Assembly (NCBI GenBank): GCA_002482965.1
Contig: DLGZ01000025.1
Location: 17,206 to 81,205, forward strand
Reading direction: 5' to 3'
Length of the DNA: 64,000 nt
From: Verrucomicrobiaceae bacterium UBA7681
Lineage (GTDB): Bacteria; Verrucomicrobiota; Verrucomicrobiia; Verrucomicrobiales; Verrucomicrobiaceae
A program made the position numbers and the translations under genes. Under the pieces are notes generated by a model. It was not told the DNA's origin. It saw nothing but the letters and a program-made list of their open reading frames with translations, and searched no databases. Shown piece after piece: positions 16,689 through 28,600 of this stretch; position 1 is the first letter of the stretch, and every line of letters begins with the position of its first letter.

Positions 16689-19600
16689 TCAGGAAACTGT
16701 GCGGCGGCGGCGCAGGAAGCTGAAGAGGCCCAGCATGAGAAGGAGGATGCGGGAGGGCTCGGGGACGACAACGATGACGCCGTAGGTGGTGAAGGCGCTG
16801 GTGTCCCATGAAAGCCCGGGATCCAGCGACACGCTTGAGAGGTCCAAATTCGCCGTGGTAAAGCTGCCGGTGCCTGCGAGTGAGTCCAGCGTGCCCACTG
16901 TGGTCCAGTCGAGGAGTTTGAAGATGTTGCCAGCGTTAAGTGTGGCGCTGTTGTTGTTCACCTTGATCGTGCCGCCTGCGGTGGTGCCCAGATTGAAGGT
17001 GCCGTTGGTCAGCCTGACGCTGTCATAATCTCCGGACTGGTCCCAAATGGTGGTGTAGGCCGTGCCGGTGGCACCGCCGTGGGTGTTCAAATAGGTGTTG
17101 GCGTCGGTTGAGAAATCGAAGGAGGCGTCAACCTGCGAAGTAGAGGTGAGGCCGAGCTGAATCTGGCCACCATTCTGGACGTCCACCGCTGTGCCAGCGG
17201 CTGTGAAGGTCAGGGTTTGATTGCTGGTGTCCGTGGCCCCCACGCCTGGAGCGAGAACGGCACCGCTGCTGATGACGGTAGCGCCGGCGATGCTGCCTGA
17301 GCCTGAGAGTGTGCCGTCGATGCTTACCGTAACGATGCCGGAGCCGGCAAGAGCGCCGCTGGCGCCATCTCCCACCTGCAAGGTGCCTGCGGCCACGGTG
17401 GTGGTGCCAGAGTAGGTACTGGTCTGGTTGAGCACGAGGATGTTGGCGCCCAGTTTCTTGAGACCCACGCTGTTTGCGCCGCTGTTGGTGTCGGCGATGA
17501 CACCGTCATAGGTGAAACTGCCACCGGTGGCGTTGGTGGTGTCGAGGCCAATGAATGAGCCGTCTGTGAAGCCGCCGGTGGGGGTGCCTAGCGACTTGAT
17601 GACGTCCACATCCGATGCGGTGAATTCGCCGGTACCGCCGACGTTGAAGGCGGCAGTGGCACCGCTGCTGACGACGATATTGGCGTCTGTCCAGCTTGCG
17701 GGGGTGTTGTTATAGAGTGCTGTCTCCACAAGGAACTGCAGGGTGCCGGCGGTGACCGTGGTGGTGCCGGTGTAAGAGTTCACGCCATCCATGTAAAGGG
17801 TGCCGGAGGTGGTCTTGCTGAAGGCAGTGCCGCCATTGAGTTCAGCGAGATTTTTCAAGGTGCCGGACTGAGCATTGAAGGCGATGGCATTGGTGGAAGC
17901 GCCGATGGATCTGCCGGTCATGTCCAGCAGACCGCCATCGAGAGTGATGGAGGCAATGCGGGTTCCTCCGCCGGTGCCGCTCACGATGTCTCCCTGAACG
18001 GTCAGAGTACCGCCGGTGATTCCGATGGAGGCGTTTGCAGTGCCGGTCGTGGCAATGGCCATGGTGACGGCGGTGGTGGCCAGAGTGACGTCACCCCCAG
18101 AGACATTGAGGGCGGTGGTCGTTGAACCGGTGCCGTTGGTGTTGCTGTTGCCCATGATGAGGGCCTGGCCGCTGCCGGAGCCGATGGTGACGGTGCCAGC
18201 TGTGACATTGATGATGGAACTCACCGCTCCGGTGTTGGAGTTGCTGGCGAGAGTGGCGGCCGTGCCCGTGCCGGAACCGATGGCGACGATGCCGCCGCCG
18301 AGGTTGATGACGTTCGTGTTGTTGCCAGAGGATGTCTTCGAACCCATGGTGAGATTGCCGGTGGTCAGGGTGCCTGTGTCGAAGGCAAAGAGGTTTTCTA
18401 TCGGGCCGGTTCTGGTGGCCTGAGTGCCAATGGTCACCGCCCCGAAGAGCAGATCCGCCGTATGTCCGGTGACATCGAAGGTGTTCCGATTGCCCGCAGG
18501 CAGCCCCACTCCAGTGACGCCGTTGATGGAAGCCATATTGAAGGCGGCGGCAGACACGCCGTCGGCAGCGCGAATGGTGACTGTTCCGTTTGAATTGAAG
18601 AAGGTGATGGAACCCAAATCGCGTCCGCCGGTACCGATGTTGACCGCATCAACGTTGATGACGTTGGTGGCAGTGCCGAGTTGCAGCGCGTTGATCTGGC
18701 CGAGGTTACCAGTGTAGGAGCCACCGCCGCCCACGGTCAGCGCGCTGGCCGTAATGGTGGTGTTCTGCGCGAGGATGAGAGTGCCGTATCCGGTGCTGTT
18801 GGTTCCGGAGGTGCTGCCGATCTGAAGAATGCCGCTGGTGGTGTTCAGGGAGACATCCATGGTGGACAGCGCACTGAAGTCGGCGGTGGAGATGTTGGTG
18901 TTCGAGTTGCCGACAAGGAAGGTCACGCCCGTGCCAGTGGTGTTGATGACACTGAGGGCGCCCAAACCTGACGCGGTGAAAAGGGTCGTGGAATTAGCCG
19001 CCCCACTGCCCAAGGTCACCGTGCCGCCAACTGTGAGGGTCTCCCCGGCACCGATGAGAATCTGATTGGTTTCTGCCGCTGTGTTCGTCTGCACGAGCAG
19101 GTTTCCGGCGAAGGTGGCGCTGGCAGTGGAGAGATCGAGCGTGCCTGCCGTGGAGGTGGAATTGGCAGTGCCGAAGTTCAACGCCCCCCCGAGGCTCTGG
19201 TCTGCGGTGAAGCGCAGGATACCGTCGTTGATGCTGGTAGCACCCGAATACGAACCGGGGCCACTGATGACCCAGGTGTTCGTGTCCAACTTGATCAAGG
19301 TCAGTACGCCAAGGCCGTATTCATCGAGGCCACCCAGGGTGTTGTCCAGCAGAGGGTCGGAGAGTCCCCTCAGGGTGAGAGTTTTGTTGCCTGCGGTTTC
19401 AAACTGAACTCCGCCGAGCACCAGCGCGCCGGTGCCTGAAGAGTCCAGGGTGAGAGCACCGGTGGTGCCCTGCATGCCGATGGTGCGATCACTGATGCTG
19501 CCGCTGCCGGTGTAGATGAGCGTGGTGGCCACGGTGGAGAGACCCACGTGAATGACGCCGTCCTGCGCAGTGGCGGAACTGCCCAGCGCGCTGGCACCGC

Positions 19601-22600
19601 CGCCCACGCTGGTGATGGAGTTGAAGCTGAGAGTGCCAGCCTGAACTTCGACAGGACCAGCGAAAGTGCTCAAGCCGGTCAGGGTGAGCGTGTTGGTCTG
19701 TGTTTTCAGCAAGCCACCAGCGCCTGCCAGCGCGGTATCGACACTGATATCACCGGTGTTGCCGAAGTAGAAGCCGGCGCTGGCCGTGATGGAGCCAGAA
19801 CCCAGAATGACAGGACTGTCGCCAAAGACGGACACCAGTCGGGCGGTGATGTTGTAGCTGACCAAATCCAGCGTGGCACCGGCCCCGATGTTGAGATTCC
19901 CACCCACACCTGTGGCATTGTCGGCATTGATGATCAGCGTGCCGCCGAAAATGTTGGTGGCCCCCGTATAGGTAGCGGCGGCGTTCAATATCAGGTTTCC
20001 CGCCCCAGTTTTGGTCAGGTCACCCACACCGGAGCCAACCGATTGATTGAGCGACAGATTATTGCCGTTGGTGTCAATGGTGGCACCACCCTGGAGGAAG
20101 ATGATGCTGCGCAGTGAAATGTCATCCGAGAATCCGGCACCCAGGCGCAGAGTACCACCGGCGAAGACGAGTGAGCCTGTGGCACCGCCGATGTTGTCGA
20201 GAGAGGCGATTTCGAGTACGCCTTCATTGAGGGTGGTCTTCATGGTGCCACCGCCGGCAGTATTGACGCCGCTGAGGATCAAGGTACCACGACCGGACTT
20301 GGTGATGTCCGCCGTGGACGTCAGCGGAGAGTTGATGCTGGCCGTGAGGTTCTCAAGGGTGGCGTATTGATAGGTCTGGCTGCTGGCGGTTAATGTGGAG
20401 GGCAGACTCATGAGGAAGTGGGTCGCATCCGTCACACTGAGCACGGTGGCACCCGATGCGATGCCCGCTCCGAAAACCGGCATGCCCGCCAGCAAGCCCG
20501 TGGTGCTGGCCACGGTGACGATCGAACTCCCAATCGTGGTGGAACCGGTCGTCAGACTGTTGGAGGAGTTTGGATTGATCACGCTGAACACGTATTCGTT
20601 GGTGCTGCCTACAGTGATACCGTTGTCGAAGCCGCCAAGGGTGGTGGTGTAGGCGATGTTCGTCACCGCACCGGTGACGGTGAAGAGCAGCGCACCGCTG
20701 GTGACTCCCAGGGTTTGACCCGCGCCGGAACCGGTGACGTTGAGCGCCACAGTCGCGGTGTTGTCAAAGACCAGTGCGTTGATTGTCTTGCCGCCAAGTC
20801 CGGTGAGGTCGGTGCTCAACGACTCGCGGACATTGTCGGTGGTGCCGGCGAGAGCGTAGGTGTTGTACTCCGTGGCGAAATCGAGCGGGCGGAAACCAGC
20901 GCCGCTGACATAGGTCACGAGAGAGTTGCCCATGTTGGTGGCGGCCAATGCATTGGAGCCGATGTCTTCACCGACAGCCCATGGCACAATGCTGATGTTC
21001 TTGGTGCCTGCGAGACCGCCGCCACCCACGAGGTTGCTGGAGATAAACGTTGCGTCGCTGGCGGTGACGATGCGGAACTGATTGTTACGGGCGTTGGTGC
21101 TGCCCAGGTTGGTACCACGAATGTTCAGCGTGGAATTGTTCAGGCGCACGATGTCACTCGCAATGATGTCCGAGTCATCATTGGACGTGGTGGCTTCCAT
21201 GCCGACATAGCTGGCACCGGAGGCTGCCGTCACCACACCCACGGTCTCATCGAGAGTTCCATCCTGATCGGTGCGGATGGAGAGGCCGCGCACAATGGTC
21301 TGACCTTGGAGGGTGCCGTCTGCGGAGTCGAGCGTGATGGCCGTGGTGTCGAGAATGCGTGTGCCGGAGCGGGTGGTGCTGTTGTTGTCGATGAACAGGG
21401 CTCCATTCTTGCTCACACGGATGATGGAGGCATTGATCTGACCGATGCCGCTGAGCTGGAGAGTGCCGCTGGCGACCGTGAAGACGCCGGTAAACCCCGT
21501 GCTGATGTTGTTCAGATTGAGATTGCCGGCGCTCAGCTTGACGATGCTGCCGGTGCCGGTGAAGAAACCTGCATAAGTCGTGCTGGAGACTTCATTGATG
21601 GTGAGGGTGTGAGTTCCCACGGCGACGGTGCCGTTGTCTGAATTGGTGGCGCGCTGGCCACCGGAGAGCCGACCGATGGTCTCGTCGTCCAAGAGTTCCA
21701 AGGTGGTGTCCAGATAGGCATTGAGCGAGACGATGGAATTGTCACCAATGGCATTGCCGCCGGAGACCTGAAGAGTGCCCTGGAGGATTTCCGTTTCATC
21801 GGTGTAAACGTTGTTGCCGGTGAGGAGGAGGGTGCCCGTGCCGGACTTGGTCACTGCATGATTGATGCGGATGTCCGAGCTGATGGTGAAAGTCTGGGCG
21901 CTTTCCTGAGTGATGATGAGTTCGGTGACGCCCGAAGCGAGGGTGCCGCCCTGAATGCTGGGTGTGCCGCCGACATTGGAGGTGACGAGGATGCCGCCGC
22001 TGGCGATGCTGAGGAGGCCTCCCGAAGCGATGTTCAAATCCGAACCCGCCACGGCATCAAAGCGGAGGCTGTTGATGCTCAGGCCCTGAAGCGTGCCGCT
22101 GAACCCGGTGGTGTCATCGGTGACATGATCACCAACGGCCCAGGTGGTGACGTCGTTTTCAATGGTGGAGACAAGTGCAATGATGTTTCCGCCCGAGTTG
22201 GTGGCGAACCAGACGCCGGTGCCATCATCCACCGTGGCGAAACCGCTGAGGCCCAACAAGCCCTGGGCGCCGTTGACCGTGGTGGTGGTAAAACCATGGG
22301 TGGCGCTCTGGGTGCCGGTGGGCAGGATGAAGCGGATGGTGCCATCCCGGTTGGTGGAAGTGCGGGTGATCGCCCCCAGATTGAGAACCATTTCCTGCCC
22401 TGCCCCGGGAGTGAGCGTGATGGTGCTGGCGCTGCTGTTGTCGCTGGTAGCGCTGCCGTCCAGAGTAATGCTGGCCACGGTCTGACTTGTCGCAGCACTG
22501 GCGTTGCCGGTGAGAACGAGATTGCCACCGAGAATCTCGAGAGCGGAGGTGGTGCGGAGCTTGGTCGTGTTGCTGATGGTGTAATCCAGGACCAGAGTGC

Positions 22601-25600
22601 CTTCATAGAGGATGCTGCTGCCCGTGGAGCCGAGTCCGCTGTTGTCGCCCTTGAGAGTGACGGTGCCGGAGCCGAATTTTTCGAGCGCGGTGGAGCCGGT
22701 GCTGGCGAGGTTGGCGTTGACGATGCCGTCGTAGAGATTGATGTCGCCATTGGTCACGGTCACCGTGCCAGTGCCGTCGATCTGGCCCGTCAAGATGGCT
22801 GAGCGCTGACCGACATCGAGACGCAGGGTGGTGATATTGAAAGTATTGGTGTTGAGAACACCCGACTCAGGTCCGCCCGAATCTCCCAGAATGATGAAGT
22901 CCAGACCGCCGCTGTTGGCTGCGCCGTTCACATCGTCAGCGTTGAGATTGATGACCGCCCCGGTGCGGGCATAGAGGCCGCTGCTGGTTCCCGCAGGGGT
23001 GGCGGCGGCGAGTACGCCGGTGGTGTTCAGGTTCAGCACGGTGCCGACACCTGTCACGATGACATCATCGGCGATGGTGACGGTGTTGTCTCGGAGGGTC
23101 CAGATGCCGGAATTCACGAGGAGATCCGCCGAGGCCGCCCCGAGGGGCTGAGCGATGCCGCCGCTGATGATGCCTTCTCCGGTGCCAATGAGAGTGAGGA
23201 CATTGTCGGTCGCCATCGTGATGGCACCGGCATAGGTGATGATGGCGCCCGAGGTGCCGCTGGCTTCCAAAGTCGGGCTGGCTGATATCGTGATCAACCT
23301 GTCGGTGGACTGACTGGTGTCGCCCATGAAACGGAGCGAGGAGGTGCCGAGGATATTGATGGCCGAACCCATGCCGAGGCTGCTGGCGGCACCACCGATG
23401 TTGGTAACGGTGTTGAATTCGAGAGTTCCCTCCTTGAGCGAAATGTCGCCGCTGAAGGTATTGGCCCCTGTGAGTGTTACGGTCCGGCTGGTAACACCCC
23501 AGGCGCCAAGTTCGTCATTGATGGCAAGGTCGTATCCCATGCCGCCATCGGAGATGACAGCAGAAATGAGCAACGACCTGACGGACGAACCCTGGTAGGT
23601 GAGGCTGGCGTCGTTGCCGAGGACGATGGAGTTGGTGATGTTAATGAGGCTGAAATTGTCCGACGCCTGGCTGATGCGGAGCGCGTTGTTTGCGTTGGTG
23701 GCGCTGCCGATGGTGATGATGCCAGTGAGGTTCACGGTCATGTCGCTCACGGGTGTGCCCGAGGCGTCTGCACTGAGCTCAAGAATACCCCCGGAGCCAT
23801 CCACGGCGATGTTTTGGCCCAAGTTGTGGGTGGTGCCGCCCGCGGTCACAAACTGAATGCGGCCCATGGTGGCGGTGATGTCTCCCGTGCCGAGACCGGT
23901 GACGGTCTGAGTCTGAATGGTGCCGCGGATGAGATTGATGCCCCCGGACCAGCTGCTGTTTTCCGCCTGAAAGTAGAGCGTGCCGGTGACCTGGTTTCCG
24001 CTGGAGAGGGTGGTGATGCTGTCCACGGTGAGGCTGCCAGAACCGCTCACGATGCCACTGAGAACGACATTGCCTTGAGTTGCGGTGAGCACGGCTGAAT
24101 TGGACCCGCGCATGTTGATGAAGGAATTTGCGCTGACATTGACCGTGCCGGTGTAGTAATTGTTGCCGGCATTGCCGCCAGCAGAAAGAGTGCCGCCGGA
24201 CAGGGTCAGGTTGTTGGCCACGCCGGTCGCTGCGGAATTGGCGGCCCCATTGTAGTAGAAGGCGCCGCCGCTGCCGACGGTGATGGTGGCGAGGTTGCCG
24301 TTGATCTTGCTGCCCAAGGCGGTGGCATCGAGGATTTCCAAAGTGCCTGCATTGATGTTGAAGTCTGAGGTGAGCGTGCTGTTGAAGGTCAGATCAGCGG
24401 CGTTGGTGAGTGTGACCCTGCCCAAGCCGCTTTTGATGACATCGGCCTCACCGAGGAGGGAGCCAATGGAGAGTACGGAGCCTGCGTCTGCCACGGTCCA
24501 AGTCTGGTCCGAGCCGAGGCGGACGGGAGCGGTGATGTTCACGGTGGCGGGTCCGCCCGTGGTGATGGTGATGCCATCGGAGGCGACCTGCGGGGCGATG
24601 CTGAGGCGGAAGGAAGGATCCACACCCGAACCGATGGTCACGGAGGCAGGCGTGTTCGCGCCGTTTGTGGCGGCTTCGAAGGTGAGTGAGTTGATCTTGA
24701 CGCTTTGTTCCAAGGTGGTGGAGACTGCCGCATTGCTGGCTGCATCCCATTGGAAGATGACATCTGTTCCCTGACCTGGAGTGGAGAGCGCCACGATGGT
24801 GCCCGCTTTGTCCTGAGACCAGTTGTTGACGTTCCCGTTCCAGGTGGTGTCCGTCAAACCGCGCCAGTAGGAGGTGCCGGTGATGAGGGTGCCGGTGGTG
24901 ATGGAAATGAGGTTGTCCGTCTGATGGATGGTGATAGAGCTGAAACCACCCGGGGTCAGACCCAGTATCCAATCGCTGGCGCCAAGAGGGCCGGTGATCA
25001 GACCCCCGTCTGCGGAAGAAATCAGGCTGTAGGTTTGGGATGCATTCAGGCCTGTGTCGCTGAGATTGAGCGTGATCTGATTTCCCGCGAAGAGATTCAA
25101 GGTTCCGCCTGCGAGCAATCCGAGGAGGTCGGTGTTGGCGTTGTCACCCGGCGTGATGCCGTCACCCACATTGAATCTGAGAGTGGTCATGGTGCCGCCG
25201 GAGGAGCCGAGGGAGAGGAGGGTCAACTGGTTGAGCTGGTTCCCTGCGCCATCGAGAAGGTTGAGGGTGGAACCGTTGTCAACGATCACACTGGTGACCG
25301 CCAAGGGAGCGGAGATACCGCCGGTGAGAGCGAGCGTGGAGGCGTTGGTGACACTGAGGCCGGTGGTGCCATTGAGCGAGGAGCCAACGGTGAAGGAACC
25401 GCCGTTCACGTTTGTGGTGCCGGTGTAGGTCAATGAGACGCCGTTGGAGATGGTCGCATCCGCAGAACCCGTCTTGGTAATGGAGAGGGCGCCGCCGCCG
25501 CTGTTCTGAATGGAGTAGGTGCCGACCCCGCCGCCATAGATCACTGCGGAGTCGTTGGCACCGACGGTCAGGGAGGCGGCGGTGGAGGAGGTGTTGTCGA

Positions 25601-28600
25601 TGGCTGCAGTGCCGTCGGTGTTTGCGGTGAGACCATTGATGGTCTGGGAGGTGCCGTTGAGATCGAGCGTGGCGGTGTCGGCATTGGCCAGTTCGGGAGT
25701 CAGCAGCACGCTGCCAAAGCCAGCGCCAGAGGCAATGGCATTGTCAGCGCCCATGCGCAGGGTGCCGCGGTCGATATCCGTGCTGGCGTTGTTTAAGTTG
25801 TAGTTGGAGCTGCTGCCATTGAGCTGAAGGACGCCGTCACCGGTCTTGGTGAGTACGATGCCGAAGGAGGTGGTGGTGGTGAAATCGCCGTCGATGATGG
25901 TCAAGCCCGACCCGTCCACGGTGAAAACGCGGTTGGCGGTGAGGAGGTTTGCGGTGGCTCCGGCAAAGGTCAGGGACTTGCCGCTGACGACGTTGTTGTT
26001 CAGGCCGTTGTTGTTCGCGGAGGTCAGCAACTGGAAAACACTGGTGGTGGTGAGGCTGTAGTCACCTGCGAAGGCGGTGGTGGTGTTGTTGACGAGGCGG
26101 ACAACGTTATCGATGGTGCGGTCTGCACCGTAGGAGAACAGGGTGCCGTTGCTCCAGTCCAGATTGCCGGTGCCGAAGGCGTGGTCGTCACCGATGCCGA
26201 GCGAGCCTGCGGTGAAGGTGGTGGTGCCGGAGTAGTCGTTTGAGCCGTTGGTGAGGATCCACATGGCGGAGCTGTCCACCTGAATGCCCAGGGTGCCTCC
26301 GTTGTCAGAGAGCTGGCTGGTGATCATGTTGCCGGCGGCATTGACGCCACGAAGGAGGAGCACCTTGTTTCCAGCCACGAGGTCATTGGCCACATTGGTG
26401 AGGATCAAAGCGCCAACGCCGTCGGCGTGGATTTGATTGCTGCCGGTGGTGGTGTTGAGGCGGATGTAGCGGTCGCTGGTTTCACCGAGGCCGATGTACT
26501 CCAAGATGCCGACCGTGGTGCCGCCGTTACCGAGGAGAATGGCACCTGCATTGGTGTTGCCGAGAGTGGCGTCACCGACGCTGGTGCTGCCGCCCGAGGC
26601 GCTGTTGCCAAGGGTGACAACGGCGAGCGTGCCCTGCCGCACCAAGGTCTGCCCGGTGTAGGTGTTATCACCGCGCAGATTCAGGATGCCCGCGCCTTCC
26701 TTGGCCAGATTGCCTGCGCCGGAGATGACGCCACTGATGGTGGCGAAGTCCGCGCCGATGGTGGTGAAGTCACCCACATTGACCTGACGGTAGCCGTCGC
26801 CAGAAAAGTTAGTGGAGACACCGGTAGAATCCAGTACACCCGTGCCAGAGGTGAGGGTGAACTGTGTGGCGCTGATGATGTTGGCAATCGTCGCGCCGAC
26901 GGGGATGGCGGCGTTGCCGGTAATCGTCTGGCCGGCGGTCAGTCCGGCCGTGGTGCCAGAAGCAACAGTCACTGTGGCGCTTCCGGCTGCAGTCGTCAGA
27001 GACAGGCCTGAGATGGTGGTGCCCTTGGTGATCTCAAAGCCGTTGAGCATGGTCACGTCTGACTTGGCGAGGCCGCCCACCGTTTGCGAGATGGCATTGA
27101 AGAGGAGGGCACCGCCATCGAGAAAGCCTGCTGTGGCGCCCCAAATCGGATTGCTGCCGAGATCCACAGTCAGCGAGGCACCGCCCGCAGAAAAACCGCC
27201 AGCGGCTGCACCCGAAAACTGCACCTGATTGGCACCGGTGCCGAGGGTACGCGTGAAGGCGCCTGTGGTGGCCAGGGAACCCCCATTCAACACGAGATTG
27301 GAGGCTGTCGGCAGACTGATGCCGTCATCGGCATAGAGGAGGCCGCCGCGGATTTCGGTGACGCCTGAATAGCCGTTGGTGGCTTCCAAATACCAAACAC
27401 CTGCATCCGCCTTGTAAACCGAGGTCACTGCTGCGCCGTTGTCATTGATGATGGGAAAGAAGCGGTTGTCCCCTGTGGAGGTGCCGCCCAGAACGAGGCC
27501 CTGGGCCTTGCCGGCGGCGGCACTGCCGAATGCCAAAGCGCCGGTGTTGGTGAAACTCAGCGTGGCTCCGTTCACCCCATTGGCCTGGATGCGTGCGCCG
27601 CCATTGGTGCTGCCGTTGAAGGTGAAGAGGCGGTCGGTGAAATCATTGGTGGTGCCGGCGAAACTGAGACCGCCGTAGGATTGAATGGTGCTGGTGCCGG
27701 TGAAGACGAGATTGCCCGCGTCACTGGTGGCCGCGCCGAAACCGCTTTCGAAACCGCCGTTAGCCACATTGTTCACGGTCACGATGCCAGTCGAGGCAAT
27801 GGTGGTGACGCCGGTGTAGTTGCTCAGGCCCAACCAGCTTTGCGCACCGGTGCCCGTTTTGAGAATATTGATGACGCCATTGGTTTCCGTGAATGTACCG
27901 AAAGATGTTCCGGTGCCGTTGCTTCCGCCGACGTTGAAGGTGACTGCAATGGAACTGGAATTGGTCAGGGTGCCAGCGTTGTTCCAGGAGTTGGTGCTGC
28001 CGCTGGGTGTGACACCGTTCAAGTCAATCGTGGCGCCCTGACGCACCGAGACACTGACATTGCTTGCCGCGAGACGCCCGGTGCCGCTGAGTTGCACGGT
28101 GCCTTCATTGATGTTGACCGTGCCAGTCTGCGCATTCACTCCAGCGAGCACCAGCGTGCCTTCGCCGACCTTGGTGAAGCCACCGGTGGTGGTGCTGGTG
28201 ATCGGCGCATTGAGAGTCAGAGTGTTCGCGCCGCCATCCACATTGATGACCAGTGCTCCGCTGCCGCCGGTGCTGACACCTGTGCCTGAGATGGAGCCAG
28301 AGCCGCCGGTCAGGATGATGCCGCCGGAAGCATTCGTGGCAGCAGCGGTGCGGATGGTAAGAAGGCCGGTCATGGTGAGCGCCTGGGCACCGTTGATTCT
28401 CAAGGAGTCGATGGTGACTGCTGCATTGCTGAAACTGCCGGTGATTTCATTGCTCATACCAGCGGTGAGCGCCGTTGCCGAGGTCGCAAAATCCGCATCG
28501 CTGGCGTAATCGGGCGCACGCAAGGCAAGCCCTGCACCGGGGACAAAAGCGAAGTCAGAACCGTTGTAGAAAAGGCCAGCATTGGCGATGTTGTTTGTGA

